Notes: generated by a model not told the origin, from the letters alone. A DNA stretch of 64,000 nucleotides from Lactarius indigo (GCA_025766275.1 JAFKAC010000002.1:1240001-1304000); one strand, 5' to 3'. Counted from the stretch's first letter, positions 35,331-48,810 are shown. Numbers and translations: made by a program.

Positions 35331-38300
35331 ATGGACAGGTATGTCGCCTTCTTGACTTCAAACATTTCCAACGAAATATTCTGCGTGCAGCCTCGACTTC
35401 AATATCCACCGACTAATCCTGTCCGACCTCGCCGCCAGCGTTGGCGCGTCCAATGATGACCCCGCAGACCCCACAATTGAATCTTCTGTTGACGCAATTA
35501 CGTCTAACGTCACCACCAGAGCCATTTTTGAGAACGCTGGGGATGATGAAAGCGTTATCGAGGTCAACCTAGAGCAAAGGGTGTTCATGGTGAGTGCATC
35601 TGTCGTTGCCATAGCCTCCTGTTTCAATTGTGGATTTAGTCTGCTTCAAGAGCGAGATGTAATATTGGGTTTTCTGAGCTCTCAGTAAACATGCCCCCCT
35701 CTCTGCTCCGTTCCACCGTTCCCGTCTTGTTAGACGTTTTAAGGGACATCCCTTACATTGATTTCGACATGAACTTGACTTGGGATGGTAAGCACATCGT
35801 CCCTGGTAACTTCGATGATTACTTTAAAGAATTTCTACGAAAGATTGGTCTTTACCTGACCAGTTGGCCTATTCGACTGTTTCCGCTCTGCTGAAGCTCG
35901 CCGCGGTTCATCCAGAGTACAAGGATGTCGTTATGCGCTCTATTTCGACTTTCACTTCTGTCCTTGTCAGAAACATTCAAGACTGCCCTCGTGAGCATCA
36001 CACATATTTGTTGGATCCTGGTCATTAAGTTCTGGCATAGCCACCGACGTACTTACTCATCACGCCCTTTCTTTCCATGGTTTATATCGTGCCATCATCT
36101 CTACTGAGTTCTCTTGGGACTATCACAGCTGGGTTTCAATCTCTGAGCATCTTAATGTCCTTTTCGCACCAGATGTCATAGAGCGTCTGAATCGTACTCT
36201 GGCTAGCGACATTTTGGCTGAAAATGGCGATCCTGACGTCAAAAACTACATACAAGTCTTGCTCTCACGTTATATATCGAGTGGCCGGCCCCTTAATGGC
36301 TACTTCCTCGTCTGTTGCGTTGTTGAGGCCCAGTGGACGATGCTGGCGCAAGCTCTTTACCCCTCGCATACGCCGATCTATCCTAAGACAGGGGAAGAAG
36401 CTGAGGCTGCCGCTGCTAATAGGGCTTGGTCAACTCTTACGCGGGATGTTACCTCAGAAACAGGTGCCTCTGACCCGAGCTTGAAAAATGCCCTCAACAA
36501 ATCTCTAGAGTTATCTATGCAAACCTTCACTGATCTCCTTGTACAAATCGAAGAAATGGAATCTGAGCCGTCACTGGATACATACGCTTGGGAAACCATG
36601 TCTGAGAGCTTGGTAAGTTTGACCCCTCTAGCTGGGTTGGTACCGCATACCGAATTTTTCTAGAAACTTGGCACTGTATGTGCTGTTGCACTCCGTGACC
36701 TAGACAGCAATCTCTTTTCGCGCCTCAAAGCCATCATTAGCATGGATTCCCCAATCGCTGATAATCTTGTTCAAGTGGCTGCTTTGAAGGCAGTCACAGT
36801 ATTGGTACAACAGTATGTTTCATCTCTTGCTTTTAGGGCGTCTCCAAAGCGTTTGTAGTTTCCCCGAGACTGCGTCATCCCTGGTATCCCATCTCAGGCG
36901 CTTCGTCACGTCGCCGGTTCCCACATTCGAGAATGAGTTTATCAGCGAAACGCAAATTCCCGCTCCCCTATACTCAGCCGCAAAGTGCCTTGCTTTGTGC
37001 ATCAACGTATGTCATATGCCCTCCTCTGCGTTTAATTTCCTAACCCTAGTAAGTTGGCACCTGGCGACGACCTAATCATGTCAAACATGTACTCCTTATT
37101 AAACTACATCGCTGCGACGAGCAAAGAGATGCACGACGCCCTTAACAGCTCTGCGCCAAACGAACTGTTCCCTAGTTCGAAGTCAGAGCACACCATGATG
37201 GACTCGGACCGTACTACTCTACGCTCCATTGAGACAGGTCCACGTGGTAACACGGAAGAAGAGAAGCGGCTCATTACCATAAGTACGATATCGGTGGTAT
37301 CAAGGCTCGCTTTGGAATTTAAGCGCGATGATGTGAGCATCTCGTCCGTACCGCAAGCAGTTCCGCTCAATCTAGCTATATAGGCGACAAAGTTAACAAT
37401 CGCGATGCTAATACAGCGGCTTCGCATTTCTGAACCGTATGCTGAGGCTGCGATAGCGCATAATCTAGTAGATCTGGCACTGCAAGCCCCCGAGTCTTCA
37501 TTTTTGGAGATTATAAAGGCGTTCTCTTCTCTCAGCTGTTCTGTGCAATCTGAAGACCCAAGATTCTCGAACAATATGGTAATGCTATCGCTGTACTCCC
37601 TCTGGAATAGCCTGAGACAAACCTTTGGCAGATTTTGGCAGCGCAAACTAGGCTCGCGCATGAGTTGTATCGGCAACCGCATTTCTATTATATTTACTTG
37701 CAAGAACTTCTGTCGCAGTTCGGGGACAAGGGAATAGCTATCCAAAATGCCTCGATTCAGAACCGGCTCACAAAAGCGGATGACCTATCTGAACAACTTG
37801 TCTCACTTCTCCTACCTATCGACGCCCTTCTTAGCCATGGAGATTTCAATCCCCGATTCGGTTCGTCTAAAGAACTGGTCGCCTTGTTTCGTAATATGTG
37901 GTTCCTCTGCGCTCTCTTTCGATTCACCACGGCAGATGAGGGAGACGAAAAGGACGGCTCTGCAACGGAGTGGCGCCGCCCCGCATTGTCTCGCATTGCC
38001 GCCAAGACGCCTGCCATAGTGTTAGAGGAGGCCAATGATTTTCTCGTTAGTGATGTGGAGTACAACTCGTGCATTCGGTTGGAATATGCCCACAGCGTGA
38101 GTGCGTATGCAACGTGCTTCTCGTGCCACTCATGATGGTGTCTTAGGTTATTTCCAAACATCGCAATTTACTCTCAAAGTATCTACAATACCAGCACACC
38201 GACATTCGATCGCTGCCTCCTGGAGCGGTCATCCTTCTCCTCACGATGCACGACATAGAGGCCTTGCGTGGCGCCGTTGGCCTTCCTTCATCCTTAGTGC

Positions 38301-41300
38301 CCTACTTCACTAACAATAGCATCAATAATCACACGGAACTGAGAACTTGCATGGACGCCATGGCCGATAAGGTGTGTGTGAAGACTCAACTGTATCGCAA
38401 TTTGTGGCTAAAATTATGCTCAGATAATGACGGATGCCATTCAGGACCTAAGCTATCAGGCGCGAACCCAATCGTTACCCGGAGAGCTCCTCGGTGAACT
38501 GCAGGGCTTACTTACTGGGAGTACACACCGCATTGCCAGGGCACGCGTAGTAGCGTCCAAGTACCTCGATAGGCTCATCACATCTTTCCCATCGCTCATG
38601 TGTGACCCTCCACTTGTTTTCTCAATCCTTGAGGTGCTTACTCTACTGCGGCGTTCGTCTGAGGGTGAATATGTGGACGAAGTATGTCTCATATCTATTG
38701 TCATAGTTCTCACTGACGCACCATTCCGTAGTATAACCCAATCTACGAATTCCACTCTGATAGGGTGGACATAACCCTCCAGCTCCCCGATGACTACAAG
38801 ATCAGGGACGAAATTCTCGTCAATTTACTGCGCAATTCCAGTCGATGGTTCGAACTTGCACTCAGTCGCGCTCCTATGGAATTACGATCAACCCTTCAGG
38901 TATATAAGCCTTTACTGTGTGCTAGGTCAAGGTTGATCATCTTCCTAAGAAATATCTTGCTATCAATCAATCGCTCTCGCCCATTGACGCAGTTGATCTC
39001 GGTGCCTCTATCGCCGAGAATTATGGAAAGGCCATCGGTCCCGTGGAACGGAAATTGTGTACGTACTAACGAATTTCCTTACCTCGATCCACTGACTGTC
39101 GAATAGCGTCCCTTGTTACGCTTTCCAAACACAAACCTGATCGTGCCAAGACCGTGACAAGTCAAATTGCGTCGAAGGCTTATTTCACTGGAGAGATTGC
39201 TGGCCTACGTCTTGCAGGGAGGGGCGGTCAGTACTCCTACATACACCCTCCCTGGCGTAATTGGCTCACGTTTGGTTGGTTAGGCAAGAATCTTCAGAAG
39301 CCTCCAGATGAGCAAGACCCTGTTCCAGAAATCTCCGCTCTGAGGGAGAAGATGCACTCAGCCCTTTCTGCCGTGCGCGAGAAGCGCAACTCGTTTACCA
39401 TCCAAGACTTGAAGCGACTCTTATTCCGTTGCGCATCGGCTCTCATCTCCGTATCAAAGGTCAGACCGGTCGCTGTTCTAAGTGCTTGTTTACCTAGTAG
39501 GCCTGATAGTGCGACTACACGTTGATGTACTACATGGTCGCACTACCTTTCGAGGTCTTCACCCCATCCGCGATAGCAGCTGGCATTGAAACCTGGACAT
39601 GGGTCATATCGGAGCGTCCTGCGTTCGAGATCGCCATGATGACAGAGATCAACACTGCATGGATGACAAGTATCAGGTTGGAGAGGGGCATTTTCTCAAA
39701 AACCCTTAAGTACGTCTAAAGCCGACCTGACACCTCGTCGCTGAAGTTCCCTTCCAGCTACGATGACCCATTCCATCATCCTATTGACTATGCTCCGACC
39801 AACAAAGAAGCGATTGACCGCGTAACCAATCACGCTCGTAGACTTCTATCTCCACACACTCTCGTCCTGCAAATGCTATTCAGTAGATTGCAGGCTGCAA
39901 AGTATCGCAAACCAGGCTTGACATTACTCATCCAGCGTCTTGTTCTCCGCTCAGCAAGGGCTTATCGCACGCTGAGGTAGTGTTCCTACTGTGCTCCTCG
40001 GTCTTCTCGGACTAAATTTTGTTGCAGCACGCACGCTTTGGCGAGGGAGGCCCGGTTTTCCTTTTTAATATTTGGTTTCGAAGCTCTGGGTGGCTCGAGA
40101 CTTGATTCTTACTGCGAGCATGCCCTGCGAGAAAGTTTGTATGCCGCCGCATTTTCGTGGTTTTCTGTACGGCCCCAGTAAGTTGGAACTTCTGTCAGTC
40201 GACGGTCACTCGTCTTACAGTAAGAAGATGGTCCCACGGCTCAAACAGACTGCAAATGGACGCCGACTCGAAATTGTTGGTAGAGTTCTTGTCTTATCTT
40301 CAGGCGGATACTGCGCGGCTCGCCCATGCGGTTTCAAGCCTTGGACAGACGCAAGCTACGTCGATGAACTCAAGTATGTGTATCTTTCCACGACATGTGC
40401 AATGTGATAAAACCGATCCAACCTAGCATATGTTTCGCGCCTGAAAGCTCATAGTATCCCACTCAAATTACTGGTAGAGAACGAGATTTACAGACTCACT
40501 GTCTGGTTAAATCCAGTCAATGACCCGAAACGTGGGGGAGATCATCCAAGCCACTTAGAAAGGTCTATGACGGAGGTAAGTCGTTTTCAACGCCCTTCTG
40601 CAACGGGATAATAAAGCATGCCACAGGACGCCTGGAAGAGTGCTATACGCGCAGCCTGGGAAATAAATCCAGCAATAGCGGTAGACTTTGTGGAGAGATT
40701 TAAGCATCCAGCCGTCCCGAGAGAAGTCGCCGCTCTCATACGTTCGCGCCCACGTGACGTTCTACACGTTCCCGAAGCCATCGAATTACTCGTGGGAGAT
40801 AGGCTCGACGGCGTTCGACGAGATCTCAGGGTGCGTCATTGTACCCACACATACACCCAAGCTAACAGACATGAGTAGTATCTCCTTTTCTGGGACCCCG
40901 TGCCCCCGATCGTCGCAGTTACGTTCTTCGAGCCTCGATATCATAGCGATCCCATGGTCCTTCAATACGCTCACAGAGTGTTGGTTCAACATCCGGTCGA
41001 TGTGACCTTCTTTTTCGTTCCGCAAATCGTACAAGCTTTACGTCACGATGAATTAGGTGGGTCATTTCGTGCTCAACGGGTAGGCACCATCAACTGATTC
41101 ACCATACAGGTTATGTTGGCCGCTTCATATCAGAGACGGCAAAAATATCCCAGCTATTCTGTCACCAAATTATCTGGAATATGAAAGCCAACTGCTATAA
41201 GGGCGATGCTGGTGAAGAGGTGCGTCTGCTCACACACTTTAGGTGGCCATAGGGACCTCAGCATGTTCATCAGGAAGATCCAATGAAACCGATATTGGAC

Positions 41301-42863
41301 GATATGATCCTCAGAATTGTAGATGCACTATCTAGTTTGGAAAAGGACACCTATGATCGCGAGTTCAAGTTCTTCGGTGAAGTCACTTCGATATCCGGAA
41401 AGTTGAAACCCTACATCAAGAAATCCAAAGCAGAGAAAAAGGTGCGCTAAATGACTGGTATATATGTGCGGTGCTAATACTGTAATGCAGGCAAAGATCG
41501 ATGAAGAAATGGCAAAGATAATAATTGAGGATAATGTTTACTTGCCAAGCAATCCCGATGGGAAAGTCGTTGACATCGACAAGAAATCGGGCCGTCCACT
41601 ACAAAGTCATGCTAAGGTTTTTATTATCTCTGTTCTCGCGATTTTTTTTAGACGTGGTTATGTAGGCACCATTCATGGCAACATTCAAAGTGCGAAAACA
41701 GAAGGTCGTCATCAGTCCCGACCCCGATTCGCTAATTACGGGCGACGGTGGAGAGGAAGTGCATCGTACCGAGCAAGACGTGTGGATTCAAGCAATGTTC
41801 AAAGTCGGCGACGACTGTCGGCAAGATGTGCTCGCCCTTCAGCTCATTGCCATGTTCAAAAATATCTTCACCGGCGTGGGTTTGACGCTCTATCTTTATC
41901 CTTACCGTGTGACAGCGACTGCACCTGGGGTACGTCCAGCTTGGTTTTGTCGCCTTGTACGCAGAGTCCAACCTGATAACAGTGCGGTGTCATTGACGTT
42001 GTGCCGAACTCAACCTCGCGGGACGAAATGGGCCGCGCAAAGGTTAACGACCTCCAGGGCTTCTTCATCGCGAAATATGGCGGAGAGGACTCCGTCACGT
42101 ATCAGAAGGCACGGCAAAACTTTATCCAATCGATGGCGGCGTACTCCGTAGCGTGCTATATACTTCAGATCAAAGACCGTCATAATGGCAATATTATGAT
42201 CGACGGGGAAGGCCACGTTGTTCACGTCGGTAAGTCCACCTTCAAGCGCCGGTGACCGTCCACTCTAAACATCCGACGCGCAGATTTTGGCTTCCTCTTT
42301 GACATAGATAAGCTATTTTCTCTAATTTTGCCCTTAACAAAGCACATCCTCACGCGCACTGTCTTTCCTCTACGTCCCGGCGGAGTGAAGTTCGAGCCCA
42401 GCTCGTTCAAGCTGAACCACGAGATGGTCGTCCTGATGGGCGGGCGCACCTCCCAGGGCTACGCACTCTTCCAGCAGCTCTGCGTCGCCGCCTTCCTCGC
42501 GCTGCGTCCGCACGCGCCACAGCTCATCGCGACCGTGCAGCTCATGCTCGGCACGGGCCTACCAAGCTTCAAGGGCGAAGGAACGATCCGTCGGCTGCGT
42601 GAGCGCTTCGCGCTTGGCCTCAACGAGCGCCAGGCTGCGGAGTACATGATGGGCGTCGTCAAAAATGCGCACGAGAACATGAGGAGCAAGGTGTATGACG
42701 AATTCCAGCGGGTGAGTGAAGATCGGTTGTCTCCCGCATGCCATCATGGACTAATGTTCGACGCGGCGCGTGCCTTGTAGCTGCAAAATGGTTAGTCTGT
42801 CGCTTGATAGCAATCCTCCCGAGACAGACCGGCTAACCCTTTGTAGGCATCCCCTATAAGTAG
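35331..42863 (+). CDS. STT4: Phosphatidylinositol 4-kinase STT4 (type III alpha)
   Basis: A 7.5 kb gene with many short introns. Exon 1 is just 8 nt (ATGGACAG). Long helical repeats fill the N-terminal two thirds. The PIK accessory domain includes DAWKSAIRAAWEINPAIAVD and ELLVGDRLDGVRRDLRYLLF. The lipid kinase domain begins near APFMATFKVRK, with FKVGDDCRQDVLALQLIAMF, catalytic loop QIKDRHNGNIMID and DFG in HVDFGFLFDI. The end is FQRLQNGIPYK, typical of STT4. The enzyme makes PI4P at the plasma membrane. The DFGFLFDI exon is followed by 66 nt that look like an AT-AC intron (see findings). Confidence 0.93.
42308..42373 (+). other. Putative AT-AC intron in STT4
   Basis: Starts ATAAGC and ends CTAC. 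Removing exactly these 66 nt turns GAC ATA G|GT CCC GGC GGA into DIGPGG, the family sequence after DFGFLF. No GT..AG pair does this. The 66 nt also stay open in frame, so reading through would add 22 residues. Confidence 0.65.
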
Positions 42864-43542
42864 GCTATACACACGCAAGAAGAGCGTGTTTCAACGTTGC
42901 GTCTATCCTTATGGAGGTGTAGGTAGCCCTGGCGCCTAAATCACGTTCATTGTATATGTCCGAACATCTCCGATTTATTTTTATTTGTTCGACAATCGCG
43001 TCACTACGCTCATGGCAAGAGAAGCGTGCTACGAATACGAACTAGATACAATTCCAGCCGGTCTCCAAGTCATAAACTGTTCATGAAGAAAAATAATGCC
43101 TAAATCAAGGTCCATAACGAAATAAGATGATGAAGGTATAAGCGGACGGGTGAGGTGTGGTATCAGAGCGGCCGTAAAAGTCTATTATGGTGCCAAAATT
43201 GCGCAATTTCTCGCAATGAGATAAGGTGTCAAGTCCAACGTCTGTGATTGCGTGATAGACAAATAGAAAGGGAGGGGGTGGCAAGTCCTAGGGTAAATTA
43301 AATAAGGCAGGCCCCAAAATGCGGCAGGGGCAAATTGAACGCGAAGAGAGTGCAGACTCGATCAACGAAGCATGAAGGTCATAGGTCGTGCAAAGTCCAG
43401 ACAGCATCGTGCAAGCAGGTTTAAGGTGTGACCTTTTCGTGATGATGTGAGTCGAGCGAGATATTTACCGACGCCGAGAAGGACGCCACGGAATAAATGT
43501 GAATGATAAAGAATCTAGACAAATCTGAAATAGTTGCATCCC
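42864..43542. other. Intergenic region between convergent genes
   Basis: Sits between the STT4 stop and the stop of the minus-strand transporter. It must contain both 3' UTRs. No gene or repeat is seen. Confidence 0.5.
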
Positions 43543-45188
43543 CTATACAGGAGGGTCTTGTGTGGTTGGAGGAAGGAGAATCGATGGCATGCTATGTGAA
43601 CGCATGGATGCAAAAGCGAGACTGGCGGCAACAGGGGGTGCTGGTGTTGTGGGTGATGAATAAGGAGAGCCAATAGGGGTGCGACGACCGAGTGAAGGCG
43701 GTAGGTTGGGATTAAGTGGACTAGGTATAGGTCGGGTTGGTACTGGGCTCACGGGTGGCGGTGCATTGGAGCTGCGGCGTGTACGAAGGAACTTGAGGGG
43801 TGCTGCGCAGGAACCGCGTTGTTTATTATCCGGCTGTGAGTAGAGCCACGTCGCAGTAAGGACGACGCTAGCGCCCACAACGAATGAAGCCGTAATTCGG
43901 AAATGGAAAAGTCCGACTGAGGCGAGAAAGGAGATGACTATTGAGAGCGAAGTGGCAAAACCCTTCATGATATTGTCGGCGTACTTGATCACGAGAGCTG
44001 TAACGAGTCCACCTAGGACCTGTGTGAGGACCGTCGCCCAGGCCCATGGCGTGAAGTTAGCGAACAGGTGCGTGATCGAGGGTACGCTGTGGGTGGAAGT
44101 GCCAGAGGAAGTTGACGGTGCCATGATGATAGGGACGAGTGCTGGAAGGAGCGAGAAGAGGGAGAGCTGCACATTGCGAACCCAGAGATCTGTTGTCGAA
44201 TTCTTGAGCACCATTTCAAAGTACACTCCGGCGAGGCCTGAGGTAAAGCACGCAGCAGCGACAGCGAGAAAGCCTTTGAATGGTACCATCGTGTGAACAT
44301 CACCAGATGGCTCATCACCTGAGGGGCCCTTCGCTGCACTGCACTGAATTTGGACAATTCCGACTCCAAGTGCGAGGAAGAACAGGGCCAACCACTTGAG
44401 GGGGGTCAACTTGCGACGGAGGAGGAGGACGGAGAAAGCAGCGGTAGTAAGGATCTTCATCTGGTAGGATACTTGGAAAGTGGCGGCATCTAGATTGGAG
44501 GCTGCAACGAACTGAAGATTATTCTGAATAACTGTGGACAGGCAGAAAGGTCAAGACAATTCCATCAGAAAAAGTTGGGTTGACTAACCGTAAAGTATGG
44601 CTGGGATAGACAGTTTCCAGCAGTCAGAACGGAATACTTCTTTTCCAACAATCCTACACCGCTCTAGGAACACCTTGGGGTTAAGCGGTGAACTTTCCAG
44701 ACGATTCGGAAGCGGTGAAGGAAGGGCGAATGTATGCTGGGGTGAATTGGGCCGTACCCTAATCAATGCAATAAGCAATGATATAAGGCCTTTTAGAAGC
44801 TCGGTTGCCAGGACTGCGGATGCTGCGGAGTACGCCCGGGATGGGGGCAACGACACGCGGGAATAATGCATGAGCAAGGAAAGGGCAGCATTCTGAACTG
44901 CTAGTGTAACAAGACTGAAAAGAGTGTCAGAATCCGTGGGTAAACACTACGAACAACAGTTCAAAGGGACAAGAACGGCTTAAGGCCATAGCTGGTGTGC
45001 GAGTGATGATGACGAAGAGGAAAGACATACGAAATGTACTTGAGAGGCACACCGCAGAGTGAGGGCGTAGAAACAGGGGAAGGGGAGGATTGTTCAGTGT
45101 AATCTTTATCATTGACGACATCGAGGTGGACAGATTTGAGAGGTATTTTTCCGTTCCAGAACAGAATTTTGGAGTCCGAGTGTGCCAT
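43543..45188 (-). CDS. Nucleotide-sugar transporter (SLC35A type)
   Basis: Three exons (45188-45031, 44914-44589, 44531-43543) give 490 residues. The N-terminal tail of about 50 residues is cytosolic. Membrane helices follow, with the family signatures VIQNNLQFVAASNLDAATFQ, VSYQMKILTTAAFSVLLLRR, LALFFLALGVGIVQIQ, VYFEMVLKNSTTDLWVRNVQ and ALVIKYADNIMKGFATSLSI. This is the UDP-galactose/UDP-GlcNAc/CMP-sialic transporter group; the exact sugar cannot be read from sequence. A long Ser/Pro-rich cytosolic tail (about 100 residues, ending ILLPPTTQDPPV) goes beyond most family members. Confidence 0.9.
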
Positions 45189-45556
45189 GTGAGGAAAGAC
45201 TCGCTGTCGAAACCGTGCTCTGCAGAACCAATTCTAGAGAGCGGGAGCTCCTTCGAAGTAAGTGCAGACGAAGGGGAAAGGAAGCGAGAGGAAGGGGAAG
45301 CGAGGAAATGGGGAATGAGGACGGGGATGGCCAAGTTCAACGAACCACAAATTCAACGCGGCTTGCCGAGTCGCGTCTAGAATTTTTTTCGAATTTTTCC
45401 GAGACAGAAAAATTCGTTTTATCGTCCCATTTTCTACCCGTGGGAAACAGCCCCTTGAAACGCGTGACGTCACTGTCACCCTCAACTGTCTCATATTTCG
45501 GTGCATGCACAGGTTTCATCACCACATCATACCGTACCTCACCATATTCCCAGCAT
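45189..45556. promoter_or_regulatory. Spacer and probable transporter promoter
   Basis: Holds the upstream region of the minus-strand transporter and the 3' end of the next minus-strand gene. CGTGACGTCACTGTCAC at about 45,461-45,477 contains a TGACGTCA palindrome, a consensus bZIP/CRE-type site; its use is unproven. Confidence 0.45.
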
Positions 45557-46544
45557 CTACTGTCGGAGCAGTTTCTTGTACCGTCTCAATAGCGCCTTTG
45601 CGTCTGTAGCGATCTGCGGCAGGGCCCTTCTTCAGCGATCTTTGTTTAGGACTTGTTTGTCAACTTATTACCTGTTCCTTTTGGCGCATCACTTCCAGAT
45701 CTGTCTTCACTCTCCGCAGCAACTTGCGGTGTGCCTGAGCACGCTTTGTGGTGGTGCTTTCAACTGCCTTTTATGAGCACACCACAAGATAGGGGTCATG
45801 GTCTCCAGGAAACCCACTTACCGAGTTGGCTGACTTCGTTTATTTGCTCCTTGCGTTGGATACCATTCAAGTCAATTCCCCTTGCTTCATTGACCATATT
45901 CTTCGTGGCATTTCCCGAGCATAGTCAACTTAGCTCGTTCCTTCGATTGAATACTCACACGTTGGGTGTTCCATTCTCGTGCAGCATCGGCGAAGGCCTG
46001 TGCGCTTATGCACTCTACATCTTGCGTGTTTTCGACGTCCTTTTCCACTTTGTCTCTGGAAAGTACGATGTCAGTTCGCATACACCTGCCATATGGAGAA
46101 GAACGCGCATATATGCATTCATTTCCTCGACGATCGCGGCGGCTTGGCCACGGAACTCAGCTGCAAATAACGCGAACCGCCGCTTGAGGTTGACTTGGGA
46201 TGCTTTGTGGGCTTCTTCTGTAGTATTAATAAATACGCTGCAACTTTCTCTCGTTTGCAGACTCACGACGAATCTGTTGAAGCGCAAGTAAGTACTCCAC
46301 GCTATCGCTGGAAGTGGAAGCTATCAGCTCAAAATAACAATGTATTGAGAGTTAACAACACTGACATCTCTTGATCTCCGTCGTCGGAGAGGCTTGCATC
46401 CAGAGCCTCATCTTCGGTTTCTTCCGCTGGCGCTCGTTGTGCCGACACACGCTTTTGGCGTGTAGTGGCTATTGTCGTGTTCAGCAAGGGTCTCTTAATA
46501 GAGTCCGTGTGGAACTCACCGGATGAACTCCCTTCACTAGGCAT
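45557..46544 (-). CDS. Coiled-coil protein of unknown function
   Basis: About seven small exons can be chained in phase from MPSEGSSSGEFHTDSIKRPL to the stop at 45,557. Readable blocks are SVEYLLALQQIRR, EEAHKASQVNLKRRFALFAA, EFRGQAAAIVEEMNAYMR, DKVEKDVENTQDVECISAQA, NMVNEARGIDLNGIQRKEQI and AHRKLLRRVKTDLEVMRQKE, ending TDAKALLRRYKKLLRQ. The whole is predicted to be helical and coiled-coil, with an acidic N-terminal part. I do not recognise the family; small coiled-coil proteins of kinetochores or the spindle look similar, but nothing here proves that. Confidence 0.6.
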
Positions 46545-47513
46545 GTGGTTTCGGGGTAGTGCGCCGCAGAAAGAAAGAGAGTAAAAAAGGACAAGCCAGA
46601 CACGAATACTTTCTAGATCATGTGATGAGGAAGTATGGTCACGTGTATCGACCCACCCAGAATGGCCGTGTACCTGAAGGCTGTGGACCTCATTTGACCA
46701 TCGTGGCCCGGGCCACTACTCTGCTCGCAAATACTTCCGAGTTCTAGCGCTCTGATCTACTCCACTAGCTTTCCGAGCCTCTCAGACCGTCTGAACACAT
46801 GCCGCTTTGTAACTCAAGTGACCAAGCAAGTGACATACAAAGTCTAGCCGTTGGTGCGATGTGTAACGGGGTTTATAAGAGTTTTCAGGGTCTTGATCGG
46901 TCTACCGATATTAACTTAGGTATTAACATACTGTTCCCCTCAAGTCGAGTACTTAATATGCAGTGGTACCTACTGTATAAGACTGGGAGGCATTTGTAGA
47001 GGCTCGTCGAATGCACAGCCATCTCAGGTTGGTGTGAACGGGATTGCTAAGGTGGTTGAGGTCAGATCGGGCCTAAATCTTTGACACGCTCACATTAGAC
47101 CCCGCACCCCTGGATGACGGCGCACTGGTTGTTCCTGTTGTTAGATCCATCATGCATACATCATGATCCTATCCTATCCTGGTAGGGATCCTCAATCTGT
47201 CGTTGGATCCCTACCAGTACCGCTCTTCTCCACTTTCGCGCGAGATCCACAAGTCTGTATTGCGAACGATCACCGAGACACCCGGAACTCGGTCGATTCT
47301 CCACTTCTCTCAGGCGATGACTAGGTGATGTAACTCTGCGGACCCCCGAAGACAGCTTGTCATACTTTTCAGCCGGTTCGTCCCTTGCTCGCTACGTAAC
47401 TCCACACCCGCTTTTACTTGTTGTAGGTGTCGCTCATGACCAATCCGCTATGCGTGCCTTATTAGTTTCCCTCCCTTGGCCTTGTGCCCTCAACCTCGTC
47501 CGAACCACGACTT
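46545..47513. other. Intergenic spacer
   Basis: No gene is recognised. It contains the hairpin at 47,179-47,217. Confidence 0.45.
47179..47217. repeat. Perfect 13-bp inverted repeat with 13-nt loop
   Basis: CTGGTAGGGATCC at 47,179-47,191 is exactly complementary to GGATCCCTACCAG at 47,205-47,217. It lies about 300 bp upstream of the secreted/membrane gene. Confidence 0.8.
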
Positions 47514-48810
47514 ATGCAGCGTTCTCCCATATCCCTCCCTTCGATGCTGCTGGTACTTTCCCTCGCCTTCTTCCTTGTTGAGGCTCAGGTCCAAGTACCC
47601 GACTGTCTTCCTGCAGCGAAACAAAACTGGAATTGGGTTCGTGTGTCGTTCTTTGTCACTGTGAATGTTCAATGACCTGATGGAATCTCAACAGACATAC
47701 AACAGCCTCGAACAGGCCCCTTGTTCAACAGCCGGCTACCTCGCCGCACAATGTACTAGCAATGGCCGTGCGTTCACTTTTCCGCTGATCACCCACGTTG
47801 GACTCATGAAATGGGGGTGTAGAATTTACGATCCCGCAACTTGCTGTAGGGAATCATTACACGGGCCCATCCGGCGATACTGACAACAGTATCTGCCAAT
47901 GCAACACTGTATTGTATTCACTGATCAGCGCATGTGCTGGCTGTCAGAAGGGGACTTGGTTGTCGTGCGTTGGTTCTCTTTAGCTCGTTTCTCTACCCGG
48001 TAACACCTCACCTACAGATACAATGAGTGGACTGCCAATTGTAATTCGCGCGCCGCGATGTCAACGTTCGTCCTGCAATGTTTTGGGGTAGCTCACGATG
48101 CTGAGAAAAACGTTTGGTGGGCAGGTTCCCTCAATCGATATCAAACACCACTCGAGTACCCGCTTGGGCGTTCCTGAATGTCACCGTGCGTTTTCCCTCC
48201 CACGTTATCATGTGACTCTTCCGGACTGGAGCTCCACAGACCTCCCAACCCTGGGACAACATCACCGCATGTAACTTCGGTGGATCCCCGGAGTCAGTCG
48301 GAACCTTCCGCCCAAGTTTTGCGCCACAGTATAGCAGTGGGGCCGCTTTGAGTGCCGGGGTGATTGCCGGGGTGGCAGCGGGGACCACAGTGGTCGGATT
48401 GGTAGCAATTGCGGCGGGCGTGTGGTACCTCGTGCGCCGCCGTCGGCAGCGACGGACGCTACAAAGCAATGCTAGACCATCCTCAACCGGGGGCCCCGCG
48501 CAAGATAAGAGCGGATACGAATCCGTACCCTGGACGCCTCAGTCGGATATGAAATTTTATGTGCGTGGAAACCCTTTCGTCACTATCAGGACTAGACGGG
48601 CTGACGTTATGTATCACATCACGGGCGGTATTTGGGCGTTAGGACCCTGCGGATCCAAGTACATATCCTAATCTTGCAGTTATACCCGGAAACCCTACGA
48701 ATGCGGCAGCGATGACGACCGTGACTTCCCTGACCACGGCGAATGACTCGAGACCGTCCAGTGGAGCAAAGCCGCATCGAACAAACTACCTAGGTCTCCC
48801 CGAAGTATAG
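47514..48810 (+). CDS. Cys-rich signal-peptide/one-TM protein, copy 1
   Basis: A signal peptide (SMLLVLSLAFFLVEAQ) precedes a Cys-rich outer domain with NSLEQAPCSTAGYLAAQC, then TGPSGDTDNSICQCNTVLYS and LISACAGCQKG. One membrane helix follows (AGVIAGVAAGTTVVGLVAIA), then a basic stop-transfer RRRRQRR and a tail ending YLGLPEV. Exon edges match those of the copies at 56.2 and 60.1 kb. The last exon is 48,643-48,810 and reads DPADPSTYP, as in the others. It is the most divergent family member and appears intact. The family is common in Agaricomycetes and uncharacterised; a cell-surface role is inference. The signal-peptide start could also be the Met at 47,544. Confidence 0.75.
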
